Of a stretch of DNA of 64,000 bases, positions 1 through 13,744 are shown piece after piece. Location of the stretch: positions 2,668,841 through 2,732,840 of the forward strand of contig CM072894.1 of assembly GCA_037013685.1 (NCBI GenBank), written 5' to 3'. Below the pieces are notes generated by a model. The model did not search any database, had not been told where the DNA came from, and worked only from the letters and a program-made list of their open reading frames with translations. The position numbers were made by a program, and so were the translations under genes. This stretch comes from Acridotheres tristis. Taxonomy: Eukaryota; Chordata; Aves; Passeriformes; Sturnidae. The number at the start of each line of letters is the position of its first letter. Positions within the stretch are counted from its first letter, which is position 1.

Positions 1-49
1 TAACTTTATCCACAAATAACAGGCTGCTTTACCTTTTCACAGCACCATG

Positions 50-215
50 GGATCCCAGAATGGTTTGGAAGGGACCTCAAAGCTCATCTCATCCCACACC
101 CTGCCATGGGCAGGGACACCTTCCACTATCCCAGCTTGCTCCAAGCCCCCTCCTGCAGACCTTGAACACTTCCAGGATTCCAGGGGCAGCCACAGCTTCT
201 GTGGGAAATTGAAAT
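50..215 (-). mobile_element. CR1 LINE fragment
   Basis: Read on the + strand it shows the reverse complement of the CR1 3' region: GAATGGTTTGGAAGGGACCT, then CCTGCCATGGGCAGGGACACC and CCTTGAACACTTCCAGG. CR1 is the dominant avian LINE. It is a 5'-truncated relic without coding capacity. Confidence 0.85.
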
Positions 216-3200
216 CACTGATTCATCGGTGTCTCGCTTTGCCCCCAGCTCTTTGGACACCAGTGTTTGTGTCCCTGGGTGAGAGGGACAGCTGTCCTGC
301 CGGGATCCTGCCGGGATGCTGCCAAATGCGCAGGGAAGCGGCTCCCACTAGAGCGCGCTAGGACAGCTGAAATGGAGCTGGTTTTCTGCTGCCATCAGGG
401 TGGAACCAGCAGAGATGCCTCTGTAAGGAACGGCACTTTGGTTTTTCAGCAGGGATTCTGGCTAAGTTCCCCATCTTTTGAGTGCAGTTTCCCTGGATGA
501 GTGTGCAGCAAAGCCGGCTGTAGCTGCCTTAGAGCACTGATGTTTGGGCTGGGACACGTGCTGGCAAAAACCTGTTGGAAGACTGTTGTTGGACAGAGTG
601 CAGGGAGAAGCTTTGTCCTCCATCCCTGTCTCATGTCACAGTCCCTTTGTCTGCTGCTCTGTGAGGCAGAGGAAGTGGATATCTGTGCAATATTTGGACA
701 TAGACAGGAGTCCACCTCGAAGTCCCGTTGTTGGTCTGCCGTTGTCATTTGTGCATTTTGAAACTACCCCTAACAAACTTGCCCGTCTTCACAAGAGAAT
801 TTCCTGCCTCCACCCAGGCTCTTAGACCCCTGTCTGCTACCCTCCTTTGCTTCATGTTTACTTAATTAGCCAGCTGGAGCATAATTCCTTTCATAATCTA
901 CGGACTAATACATAAAGATGACAGTGACATGAATCTTGGCTTAGGTTTCAATTTGCATGTTAATTCATTGTGGTTCTCCAGATAGCTGGAATTTGCTCCA
1001 ACAGGATCTGGGAGATGATGAAATGGGCGGAGTGTTCTCCTGTGTGTCCCAGCGAGAGCCTGGAGCGATAGGTGACATAGTTTTACTGTCCACCAGGCAC
1101 CATCTCTTGTAGATCTACAGCAAAAAGCAAAGCAAAGGTGAAAAGCAAAGCAAAAATCCTAAATGAGGAGCTTTTCTTAGTACAAAATGCAAACAGAGTC
1201 ATGGCTCTGGTAGTTGAGCAGCATCTGGAAATCGGTGAAGCCTGGTGAGAGAGCCTGCAGCAGATTAAGAAGGAACAGAGTGATTTTGCATAGCAATTCA
1301 GCCCCAGTCATCCCTGGTTCACAAAACCCTTGACACACGGGTCTAGAGAAGGGAGAGACTCCAGGCAGGGAGGAAACAGCGATTTCCCCGAGTGGGAGAC
1401 AAGCCCATGTTGGCTGTGGAGGGTTTAGGCACAAACCCCATCACTCTATGGGACTCATGTTTCTGTGTGACATCCAGGAGCTGGCTTAGAGGGAGGGAAA
1501 TGCTGCGAGCCTGTGCTCAGTTCCAGCACTCAGGGGGACCACGGGAACACTGTCAGGCACACAGGAGACTGACAGCAAACACAGGCAGAGCTGCCATTTT
1601 CCTGAAATGCCTGAAAATCCAGCGGCTTGCCAAAGGTGGCACTCCTGGAAAGACAGCCATAGGTGGTTATTTATCTGTTACATGAGAGCTAACTGAGCTC
1701 CAGACCCCTGAGAGTCAGAATCCAGGATAAAAACAGGGCTTGCCGCAAGACCCTGTGAGCTGAATAGAAATCATGGCTAAATAGGAGGGTGGGAAGAGAC
1801 ACAGAGTTGTGTGAAGAGGCATGGCCAGCATCACACAGCAGGCAGTGCCACAGCCAGCCAGGCTTGGAGCAGTCTCTAGCTGGCAGATGGGGTTAGTTGC
1901 AGCAAATCATCCATTTTCAGATTTTGCTGATTTTACACAGTCTAATTTTAATAACAGAAGAAAAGAGTGAGACATTTTTTCATAAATTACTTGTTCCTTT
2001 CCTTTTATTTTTCCTCTCGAGTAACTACACTAAGTAACTGTATTTTGGCCTTAGAAACATGGATAGCATTCTAATGAAGCATTGTGGGGACAAATAATTG
2101 AAAATAAATGTTGTCTCTTCTCTGTGTTCAAAACTCAATGGCTTTGGATTCTCCAGGAGTTTCCTGTGCTTTCTGAAAATTCTGTTATCTTGTATGCCCT
2201 GCATTCATAATCAGTTGTAGCTCCTTTTTTCTGTTTTGACCTTCCTTGCTCAGAGTCTTGAGTCACAACAGGACAAATTCTGGCTTTTCAAAATCATCTT
2301 CCTGATGCTTTATGGCTAGAAAAATAAGAGGTTTTGTCCCCTCAGAAAACATTGTTAAATCAAGCCTTTTAATTTTTCATCTCAATTAAAACCAAGTTTT
2401 TCAGCTTTTCATTAAAAACCAAGTATTTGAAGTTGTTCAGGAGGCCTTAAAATGAACACTTCCAGGTTCTTAAGAATAAATACTGTCATTTTCCAGACAC
2501 TACTTTTCAGGAAAGTAGGATTTAATCATATAGCTTCTGTTCCATTCAAATTTTGAGCTAGCTTAGTACAGCTCTTTGGGAATTGGGAAAGGCAAGTTAT
2601 GATAAGCCTGTGTAAATTCAGTGAGGGGTATTGGTGTTTCCCTGCATGGAAAAGCAGGGGGAAAACCTGTTCACAGTTAAAATCTCTTAGTGAAAAGCCC
2701 TGAGCAGGACTGACTTCCATCAATCCTGGACACAGAGCAGGATTTGTGCATGTGGCAAATCCACCTGGAAGCAGCAGGGAGCCTTCAAGGTGGGGATGGC
2801 AAACACCACCCCTCATTAGGCAGAGCTGAGGCAGGTACTAATTAACCTGGAGCTGCAGTGGTGCTGCTCATGCCTCATGTCGTGATGATTCCTGGCTCTC
2901 CTGGGGTGAGGGCAGGAGCAGTGTTGGCTCTGTTTGGTGCAGCTTTCCTCCACCTTTTCCTCCACCTTTTCCTCCCAATCTCTATGCATTTTAGGCATGG
3001 AAACTGTGTCCCTGTGCCCATCTGTGCTCAGTGGCTCTGGAGCCACTGGAGCTTTAATTGTGTGGAGTTGTTTTCCTGAGCTAAATGAGCAGGCACATGG
3101 GGGTGACAATTTCAGGCCTGTAGGAGTTTGGTGGTAAAAACTGAGCCTGAGACTCAGGCCAAGGCAGCAGAGCCAGAGGGAGTTTAATGGGACTTCCTGC

Positions 3201-6200
3201 AAAACACAGCTCCAGACTTTCAATTGACTCTCTTCAATTTGCCTAACTAATGTCTTCTCCAGCCCTGCTTTTTAATTCATGATACTATCATTAATCACAT
3301 AATTATGACCTCATCTCATTCTCTGTTAAGACTTGGGTGACTAATAAGGACAGGGTCACACTTCAGTTTGTATTGCTGTGTTTTATTGCCTAAATGAAAA
3401 GAAGCAAACATGCTGGAGACAGAATTCCCAAAACATAAAATTCTGCTGACAATATGCAACATTTTGCCATTTCTGGAGAGCTGGAAAGTAGGACTTTTTG
3501 GTTGGTTGGTTTTATTTACACTGTTTTCCACATAAATACATACCTTGTCAGACCTGGGAACAGACTCCTTTTAACTCAACTCACAGGCACACATCAGCAT
3601 CATAACAAACACATAGGAAGAAGAACTATTTCTCCAGGCAAGAGGCAGCTTAATCCAGTGGGTCAGATAAAAATCCTTCAGATAGAATATGGGAAGTTCT
3701 TTTATAGATTAACCACTGCAAGGGACTGAAATCCCAGTGTTAGGCAGCATCAAATTCCACTGATGCCATAAACCATGGCAAGGAGCACACTGAGAGCAGG
3801 AATTAAGAACATGATGGAATCATGTGAAAGGGCTTCTGCTCCTGAATTAATATTAGAGATTCAGGTTTGGGGAAAGGATGGTTAATTCTTTACATCTTGT
3901 ATTTTTGTTCAGGTTTGACATTTGCCAGCCAAAACCTCCCTTTACTGACCCACTGTTCATAATTTTACTGGGTTATCAGTGTTATCCCATCTGGAAAGAG
4001 GGTGGCTCTTTTCTTCACAGACAGTGTAGGCTAAAGAGATCCTCTTCTAAGCATCTTGGGAAGCCCCTGAATGCTGAATTCCACGGGGTTCCTTGTATTC
4101 CCTGGAAGGGATAAACAGCAAGGCTGTGGGAAGTCCAGTGTTTGAAGTCTGATCTCTGGCTCTGTTGCAGACACTTGGAGCAGACTCTACCCTTGCACAA
4201 CAGAAATAAGCCATGAAGGTTGAAAACTAGAAGAGGAACATTTAGAATGTATGGAGTGTTTTTATAAACCCATCAATTTTCAAGCCACTTTTGCAGTTTC
4301 CTGAGCCTAACTTGAAAGTTATGAGTGTTTAGGGGTAGGCAATAGCACACAAACAATACCCACTTCCAAAACATGTATATTCACAAGCTTCCCACTGTTG
4401 ATAATGTGAAAGCACTGCTGTTTCTCCTACAAATAATGCCATGTAATACTATCATAATGGTTTGATGCCCCAGTTTGACTGTGCTGTGCCATGCCATGCA
4501 GTTTTGCTTCTCATTTCTTGTACTCACACTTGGTAGCTGAAATACTGCAGCCCTCTGAACTTGCTTTCCTGTTTCCCCTTGATTTTTACTCATGCTCAGA
4601 TTTGCACTTAGTCATCTTTACAATCCTTGCCTTTTTCTGTGTTCTCTTCTCTACAGCATGACCAAAATTTGTTTGCACAGGATCTTTATGAGCTTCTGCC
4701 CTCACTAAAAAAGGGCCAACTTGTCTTGGGAAGTTTCCTCCATTACTTTTGACATCTCTCACAGCCTGCCATTCCTTAACATTAATTTCTATCACTTCCC
4801 CTAGTTTCCCTGGAAGAAATTCTGATTAAGCAATAAGTGCTGGGCTATCCATCATTTCATGCCAGTCACAAGTCACAGGGTTCTTCTCAGCCTGGAAGGC
4901 ACCGATCGTTCTTAATCAACCTGAGTGTGCCACGGGTAACAGAGTTAAAGACCTGATTTCCTGGCCATCCCCCTGGGATCCTGCCTAAGCATGGCAGGAA
5001 GACAGAGCCATTTTGAGAGCACAGCTGATTAAACCCCTGCAAAGCTCAGAGGGCTTCACAAAAGTCCTGTCAGTCAGCCTGCATTTGATTTCAGGTCTGA
5101 TTTTCATTTGTTTACAGTATCGCCCATTATGTGTAGAGTGTTTGCTAAACACTGAAGAATAATGGTCCTGTCCCATGTAGCTGACAGCAGAAGGGCTGAC
5201 AAAGGGAAGGAAAGCAGTAAAAAAGGTAATTTATGTATGAGTCATGCTTCCCAGCCAGCTGTGCTGATAAAAAATGGCCATTTTTATGAGAAGGCTGGAA
5301 AAGAGCAACGAAATTACCTTTCTGAAAAAAAAAACCGAACCAACACAACCCAAACCAAAAGAAGTATTTTGGACCAGCAGTTTGATTAAAGATGACTGAC
5401 TGCCAACAGCACAGGGAAGAGAGTCCTGAGGAGGCACTTGGGTTTATCAGGGAGAGATGTTTGTGACACAGACACCTGCACCTAAGACAATACGGGGACA
5501 GCAGCAGGAGGTCCTGCCTAGGCACAGAAAACCCTGCTAAGGAAGCAGGAAAACAAAGGATACAAAGTGTGAGAGATGAGAATTGATAAGCAGAGGTGGA
5601 GTTAGGAGTGGGAGCAGTGGCTGGGGCAGGGGAGGAAATCATTGCAGGTGCTTTTTCTGCAAATTGCCGAGCAGTCCCGTATCCACCTAATGCACAGAAC
5701 TCTGCAGGAAGATTTATGTTGTCATCCAGCCACGTGACTTGGGGTCTGACTTTGCTCCACTTAGAGGCAATGACAGACTCCTATTGATCCATGGGAACCA
5801 TAGAAATCAAAGAAAACTTGCTGTGGCAACTGGCTAATTCAATAAAAGCATTGATTTTTCCAGCTGGACAATTAGAGAGCATGAATACAGCGTAGCTGAT
5901 TTCTGTCTCTGAATTAATGTAACAAATGATCATTGATTCAAGGGAGAGGAAACTGTACCCCAAAGGAAAAGATCTTCCATAGTAAAAATCCCCCAGCCTA
6001 TGTGGGCTGGTCTTTATTGTGCCAGAGATAGAGCTGGTGATGATTCTGTGTCTGTCTTGGTTAGCACACTTAGGAGTGAGTTGACTGTCACCTCACAGAG
6101 CAGCCAAGGTAAAGGCAGACACACAGGGCCAGGGAGAACCCTGGAAAGGTGATGCAGGAGACCATGGAGTTCAAAACAGGTAGTGGGAGCACCTCATAGC

Positions 6201-6236
6201 ATCACCAGATGAAAGGCTCTCGTTTTGCCCTGGGTT
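216..6236. other. Intergenic DNA, no gene recognised
   Basis: Short chance frames only on both strands, with none showing a recognisable domain or splice-linked conservation. The region holds small low-complexity runs, such as AGCAAAGCAAA units around 1120-1160 and CCTCCACCTTTT copies around 2946-2977. No CpG island, tRNA or rRNA is seen. Confidence 0.7.
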
Positions 6237-6800
6237 TGAGATAATGGAATGGTTTGAGTTGGAAGGGACCTTAAGGATCATCCAGTTGCACCCCCTGCCA
6301 TGGGAAGGGACACCTTCCACTATCCCAGGTTGCTTCAAGCCCCCATGTCCAGCCTGGCCTTGGACACTTCCAGGGATGGGGCAGCCACAGCTTCTCCGGG
6401 CAACCTGTTCCAGGGCCCACCCTCACAGGGAAGAATTCTTCCTAACATCTGATCTAAACCTACTCTCTGGCAGTGGGAAGCCATTCCCCCTTGTCCTGTC
6501 ACTCCAGGCCTTTGTAAATAGTCTCTCCATCTTTCTTGTCAGCTCCTTCAGGCACTGGAAGGTTGCAATTATCCCAAAAGCCTTACCTTCTCCAGGCTGA
6601 GCAATCCCAATTCTCCCAGCCTTTCCCCACAGCAGAGCTACTCCATCCCTCTGATCATCCTGATGTTTCCTCTGGACTGGCTCAAACAGCTCCACATCCT
6701 CCCTGTGCTGGGCCCCCAGGGCTGGGGCAGCTCTGCAGCTGGGGTCTCACCAGATTGGAGCACACAGCTCTCTCTTCCTCCACAGTGGGGAAGATACTTT
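6237..6800 (-). mobile_element. CR1 LINE fragment, longest in window
   Basis: About 560 bp. The + strand starts with AATGGTTTGAGTTGGAAGGGA and continues through the CCATGGGAAGGGACACCTTCC block, the GGGCAACCTGTTCCAGGGCCC block and the CTCTGCAGCTGGGGTCTCACC block further into the element. It is 5'-truncated, with no usable reverse transcriptase frame. Confidence 0.9.
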
Positions 6801-9446
6801 GAGCATCCCCTCAAAACCTTAAAAGAGGAACTTCTTAAACCACATGCAGTAGCTGTGAACAGGCCCCAAGATTTTCAGAGGTGCTGGGTATTTGCAAACT
6901 GAGGTTCTGACTTCATGCTTTGCTGTCCTGGCTCAGGAGTCAGTGTTCCAGGCTGTGTGATGATTTCTTTCCTAGGAAACTGGTGTGCCACTTGCACACC
7001 ATTGCAAACCATTGTCCATTTGCAAAAGCCCTTTGCTCTTGAGATCAGTTCTAATGGTGTTGAAGCATCTTGAACTCACTGCACCATGCAAGCCCCCCAG
7101 AGTGGGCTGAGGAGTTCCAGCTGCTGACAAGGCATCCCCCAAGGGTGACTCTAGTTGCAGCAGGGAACACATCTTGGTGTTCCCAGCTCCTGATTTCAGG
7201 CTGGCTGCTGTCTGTGTGCCAGGGGTGTGCTGCAGTGCTGGCACAGGGGCTGCTGCTGTTCCCTGCTGGGTGTCACCTGGGCTGCAGGGACAGTACAGGC
7301 AGTGACATTTTACCAGCTGAGGTTGTTTGCGTCAGTGCCTGTGAGTCAGGGCCCTGACCTGGGACATGTTTCACGTTGATCCCTGGGCTTTGACGTGGAT
7401 GGGCCATCCCAGCACCCCGACCTGCCAGAGACACCACCTCCTCTCATCTCATTCTGTACTTGGTGCTTTTTTTGTCCCATTTCTCATGGCCTGCAATAGA
7501 GATGTTGTGAGAGAGCTCAGCAGACACAATGCACCTCCTGCCCTTCATCACAGGAGCAGGAGTGAGGAGGTGTGATAAGAGTTGTGGAGCATTAATGGAG
7601 CAGGATGCTCAGAGCTGGAGGGGAGGAGGGATATTTCCATCAGTCACTGGGATAAAAGCTAAGCTGCTTTACAGCACAGCCTGCTAGAGAGTGGTGGTTA
7701 GAAAAATGTGTCTATTAAAAGGTCAGGTGTGGTTCTGAGTTCTGGGCTGACACTTGCACAAGCTGGTAAATGATACATAATGAACACCTTCTTAGATTAA
7801 TTTTGTCTATTTGGGGTCAGCGTGAACAGCCCATTAGACAATAGGTTTCTCAGAGGCTGCCAAATACTGAATCTGTAACTTCTTTGAGAGTAGTTTATAC
7901 AATATTTGGTGATTGGATTTGGAGAATTAACTGGATATCTTAACTAATTTATGTGCTTCTCTATACTGACCATGGGAGCATAACTCTTAGAATCAGATTT
8001 CTCGTGTGCAACAATCAGAGGAACAGTCACAATTAAAGTTTCACTACCCCAAACCGTTCAAAAATTGTGGTGGCCTTTCTGATTACTATATCTTTTTAGA
8101 GTCTATAGTTTTCAGCTTTTCAGTTGTGAGAGCTGAAAATTAATCTTTTGCTTCAAGTAAAGAAGTACTCTCAATTATATCCCAGATCCCAGCACCAGGA
8201 ACATTAGGGAGAAAAATGAAATACCTGAGAGCATTAAACTGCAAATGTACTTTCAGAATACAGGGCAGGATTTGCTCCCAGTAAACTGTCAGAGCTCCTG
8301 CTGAAAGTGGAGACTGCTTGCTGAAAAGCAGCATGAAAGGTGCCAGACTTGTTGAAAAATTCACAGGCACATTTTCATACTTAGAACTTCTCTCCCAGTA
8401 TAGTAAGAGAGCTCCACTCATGTAACTTCTGGTAGCTGTCATGGAAGCTTTTTGTTTCCTAGCAAAAGGCACAGAGGCAACAGTGGCACAGGCAAGAGAG
8501 CTTTGATGCAGAATGTTCAAAAGCCTGATTTCTATTTCCTCTCCAAAGACCAGCCCTCCAGAAGCTTTCCTTGACCTCTTACAGGGTGTGAAATAATCCA
8601 GGATGGGCTTTGGTGCTCATCTTTTTAAGATTCTTCCACGTCCTCCCCACAGGCATCTTGCCAAACAGCCGAGGAAAGTGTTGCTAGCACTGCTTTCTTC
8701 TGTGGATGGATTTTGATTATTAATAAAATGCTCAGGATGAATGGAACCAGTTCACATCTTGTCAAAGTAGCACAAGCAGGATGCTGCTTTTATTGTCACT
8801 GCCCCTTCCTCCTCCAGATCGTCCCTTTCATGTGCCTGAGCAGCACTGAGGTGACTGCCTGCTTCATTAGGAACTGCTACAGCACATGAGCCAGCTCAGG
8901 AAGTGGTTTACAAACAGCAAAGAGAAAACTCAGGGACAGAATGAAACAGTGGAAGAAAGAGATGATTGCAGTTTTAAGTTGAATTTCCACGACCTTCCAA
9001 GCAGGCATTCCAGTAGGAGTACATTAAATTCACATATTTCTCAACAGCAAGGGCTGTTTAGCAATAAAGACCTTTGGCACTGAAAGAGGCTCAAAACAAA
9101 TCTTTGCAGGCAGCAATAAAACACGAGGAGTGCCATGCTGAACATCACTGGGTCGCGTAGCTTGTTAAGGCAAGAGGCTGGAGGCTTATTTGTGCAATCC
9201 CTGCAAGAAATGTTGTCCTGTGACACACTCACTGTCACAGATAACTGCCTTGGAGATTAAAAAAGAAAAAATTAAATGTAGCCCAACAAAAGCACTGCTG
9301 TAGCCACACTAAAGGAAAATGTGCACAGCCACAACCACACAGAACATGAGAGCTTTTTGAAACTTGAACCGAGCTGCATTTGGAATTGGGTTTAGAGCTC
9401 TTGATTTTTGCCTGTGGAAATAAAAAATAACTGCAAGAGATGCTTG

Positions 9447-9562
9447 TTGTGCATCCTCTGAACAACCTGATCTAGGTGAGGTGCCCTTGGTAGGGACTTA
9501 GAATGAGGTGATCTTTAAGACCCCTTCCAACCCAGGCCATTCTATAATTCTGTGATTCTAGA
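9447..9562 (+). mobile_element. CR1 LINE 3' end
   Basis: Contains GGTGATCTTTAAGACCCCTT, CCAACCCAGGCCATTCTAT and a terminal ATTCTGTGATTCT-type tail, the characteristic CR1 3' end in sense orientation. Confidence 0.85.
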
Positions 9563-12500
9563 AACTGAGGAAAAAAAAATCTCAAAGCCAATGCATAATA
9601 CAGGGTCTTGTCTGGAAGTTCCCAGTACTCAGTCCAGGAAAAAGGCAGTGTGGGGTTTTCACATTTTCTCCTGTAAAAAAGGAGCTGCTTGACTCCCCAG
9701 CTTCCTTGAGATCTGAATAATGAAATAGTTCTAACCAGTGTTTATATTAAGGTTTGACTTTGGTGATGCTTTGCATTGCACCCACAGCATGCCAAGAGCC
9801 TTCCTGCCATGCAGGAGAGGCCTCTGGCTCCCACAAGCTGGTGCCCCAGTCCTGCAGGGATTTTTCCACAGGCTTTTCTTCCCATTTGTGGGGAGCTGTT
9901 CCACTTTTCAGTTGTCTGTGGAGTTAAGCATGTGTATAAATGATTGTAGAAGTGGGTTATTTAAACTTTGGGTTATGTAAGGGCTATAAATTTTAAGACA
10001 GTTTCTTCCAGGGATTTTGCAGGCAGATTTGAGTTTGCCCTGCTCATACTCCAAGGAAAACTAAGGAAATGTGGAAATGTGTCCATGGTTAGCTGACACA
10101 CTGTTCCAGCTCAGCTCACAGTGAACTCCAAACACTGCAGCCACAGCTCTGTATGCCTTTAAAAATCAAAGCAAATACAGGCACTCTTCAAAACTCCAGG
10201 CAAGGTGATGCTGAAACTCCCTGTGCTCTCACACCACAGTCTGTAGCTATGTGTGTGTGTATGTGAGTTATTCTACATTCTTACATGCAGGAGAGCTTTT
10301 TTCCCAAAATTTCTCTCCCTTCCCAAACCCACTGTTTAACCAATGCTTGATAAACATGTTTTAAATTATGGTTTTCATCGACTTTCCCACAGTATTTAAG
10401 ATAACCTCACTGTCACCGAGTATCCAATTGTATCCAAATGGCATTAACATATGGGACTGGGGGAGACTCCATAAATACCAGTGGCATAGAACACAGTGTT
10501 TTACATTGATGGGGCCCCAAGGCTCCTGCCTGCCTCCAAGTGATGAGCTCCTGGGCTGCCTTTGTGCCCAATGAAAATACTCCTGCAGCACAGAATTGCT
10601 TGCAGTATTTTGTCCCACTGCTAGCCCACCCTTGTTCCAAATTAATCTGTGCCTAATTTGCTTCATGCAAATACAGGAGATAAATTGTTGATTCTACAAT
10701 AGCTGGATTAGTGAAATGAAGACCATGTCTAAGTATCATGGAGTCCCCAATTTGCTGTTCATGGACTGAGAGGAAGAATGTTTCCAGAAGAAGACAATTA
10801 TCTGTTGTTTTCTGATATCTGCTATTACATGTTATGTTATTTGTGCACCTCAGGTCTCTTCACAGAGTCAAACAGCCAGAACTGGTGAGGAGGTTCATGC
10901 CTTGCTGTGTCATCTGCCTGATGCTGGATATTACCTCCACATTTATCCTCTGGTTTAGCTTCTAGAATGAAGTTATATCCCACATATATACACAATCCCA
11001 TTTGCCCTCAAGTAGTCCTTAATGTTGCCTTTCAGTTGTCAGGATGGCAAAACTGAGCCTTGCTCACCCACTTCTAGTGAGATACAGGTATATATCTATC
11101 ACTGTCTTGGAATTAGGTTTGGAAAGACAGGCATCAGTTAGCTCCTTCCCAGGGGTTACATGGATTAGTGTCTACAGAGGGCACCCTCTTCCATGGCATT
11201 TTTTTCCTCAAGCAGACATCTGATGCTATTTCTGTTTTCTTGGAGGCAATGAATGTTGCTTCTAGTGCATCATCAAGTGTCTTATTATTAAATAATTAGA
11301 AAAGGTTTTTTATAAGCATTTTGACTGTTAAGAGCCCCAATTGCTGTTGTTATTACTACCTTCTGGCAGTGCAGAGGAAGACACTGGTGAATCTTCCTTT
11401 GATCTTTGTTGAAACAAGCTGGAGAAAATGGGCAGATCTTTGGTCTCTAAATAATGATACTATCCATAAATAATAAATTTGTAGACAAAGAGCCCTTTGT
11501 AACTTCCTGCCCAAAGGTGTTCATCTTCACACATGGGCACAGTGTCTGTCCTGTGCTCCTCTCTTGTCACTGGTCCTACTTCTTGCATTTCTGATTGTGG
11601 TAGTTGTAATGGCATCCAAAAGGATACTCATTCTTTGGGATGGGCTTGAGGGGTATCTTATAAGGGGTCGTTCTAATGTAAAAGTTTTTCTGGACAGAAA
11701 TTTTGAGGGGCAAGAAAAAGAAATCAAGAAGTAACAAACAATGCCAGTTTTTGGAGATTTTCAGGCTCTGAAAATGAGAGAAGGGAACTCTGACCAGAAG
11801 CTGCAAAACCCAGCAAGATATTTGTGATATCTTGGACTTCAGACCAAGGAGTCCAGAATACAGTGACCAAACAACCTGGCTAATAGTCAGAAGGGTCTGC
11901 CAGGCCTGCCAGACGTCCAGAGGTCCTGGAGTTGTGGCTGTAGACAGCTTGCCTTTCAGCTTTACAGTGCACACAGAGTGGGACCAGCACAAACAGGACC
12001 TGTCTGACCTGCTGAGGAGGTGCTGCATGTTGCATCACTCTGTGCCCACCAAGGCTTGGTTTGGGTGTGATTGACCATCTGTGGCTATCCAGAAGCTGCT
12101 TGACTTGCTGTGCAAATCCATCCAGTAGTACTGGAGTTTAATTTCTCCTCTTTGTCTGTTCCATGCCTAAGATAACTCCCATGTGACAGCAAAGCTCCAA
12201 GATCAACTCAAAATTTCATCCTGATATAATTTCTGTTTGAAAAATGAAACTGCAGCACGAGTCAGCTCTCTGAGGTACAAATCTAGAGTGGAGTCTGTCT
12301 GCTTGGACATCCATCTCACAGGACACTTCCCAAGGTAAGGACACATCATGGAAGCCCCAGTGAAGGTGTGTAGGTGGCAGGGAGAGGGGAACTGCAAACT
12401 CAGGGTGTGCAGGTGGGTAGCAGCACATCCTCCAGCCCCTCCTAAGGAGCTGCCCCTTCCAGCACGTGTCCCACACCTGCTCCCCAGCTCTCCCAGGATC

Positions 12501-13236
12501 AGGCACACACAGGTTTGGAAATGCAGAACTAAGGGCATGCCCTATAATGAGCCCTTCTCCTGCCCTGCTCTTCCTGAAGGACCAGGCTGATTCCTCCCAG
12601 GAAGGGTGCCTGGTGCTGCAGTCATTAGGGAAAGGAGAGGTGAGCACTCTCTCCCAGGATGATTGCAGAACCCTTGCACATTCAGTGAAGATCGCCCATC
12701 TCCACCGTGGGAGTCACAGAACCAAATCCTCCTTTGGGACAGCTGCCTTTTATCAATGACCTCAAGAGGGAAAAGAGATCTTTAACCTTCCCTTTGCTAG
12801 GAATGAAGGAGCTCTCAGAAATATTCTGTGGGTAAGCAAGGCCTTCTGTGCTCCTGTCTGTGCTCCTCCATCACTGTGGTGCTCGTGAGGGATTATTACA
12901 ACACATATTTTTCTCTACACCAAGCAAGTTCCCAGCTCCAGGAGGCTGACAGGCCTTGTGCAACTTGTCATTACTCATCAGCACTCCCTATGCTGGTTTA
13001 GATCTCAGGGTGTGGTTTTAATGAGCTGATTTTGTAATAACACCCAGGTGACTTGGTGATGGATAGTCACCCTAGAAACCTATTAAGCAGGAGTGTGGTG
13101 GCTCCATGTCCTTAGACTACACTCTCAGATTGCTGTTTGCTTCTAGACATTGAGCTTGGGGGGGTTGCCTTCTGCCTTTTCGTGGATAAATCCCACAGAA
13201 ATGATCTGTAGATACTGTGTTTTAGTTTTCTTTTTT

Positions 13237-13744
13237 TGTTAGAGTTGGGGTTAAAAGTTTGAGAGGCGGCATTTTTTTGTTTGGATTGAGATGTTTATCA
13301 ATTCTTATTTATATTACAGTGAATTTTACAGTATTTTTAGCTAATAAGCTAAAAATGGTGATGTATTTTTTTTTTCTACAAGGCCTTTTAAGGCCAAACA
13401 GTTTAAGAATGGACACAAATTATTTTTACGTTTAAGAACTAATTACCTGTGGCTTGCAATGCAGAATTTTTTATTTAATTACAGAAGTACTACCTAGACC
13501 TATGAAGCAATAGGACAAAACTTTTGCCCTAAAACTTTTATTTTGCTTTTTATATTTTAAAACTTTAAATTCCAAGTTTTCTACCAAGTGATAATACACA
13601 ATTCTATTCAAACTACACACACATGATTTTAGTTTTATTACTCAGTTCTGGAAGCCTTTTCCATGGCCTCGGGTCAAAAGCTGTATTTTCCTAGGGGTCA
13701 GTGCTTGTTAACACAGAAAGCCCAAAACTATCAGGGTTCCAACA
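13237..13744. mobile_element. LTR-like dispersed repeat, copy 1 (intergenic)
   Basis: About 508 bp beginning TGTTAGAGTTGGGG and ending GGGTTCCAACA, so it has TG...CA ends with short TGTT/AACA inverted termini as in retroviral LTRs. It is AT-rich, with no internal coding region. It aligns end to end, with divergence and indels, to 61259-61816. The last 130 bp are most similar (GGTCAAAAGC, GGGGTCAGTGC, ACAGAAAGC shared). I see no matching target-site duplication, so the solo-LTR reading is tentative. Confidence 0.6.

Noticed and set aside
2816..3223. 135-codon minus-strand frame in the 5' intergenic region
   Set aside because: Low-complexity composition, no recognisable motif and no evidence of exon structure.
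6423..6695. Open frames inside the CR1 block
   Set aside because: They fall in the non-coding 3' part of a truncated LINE.
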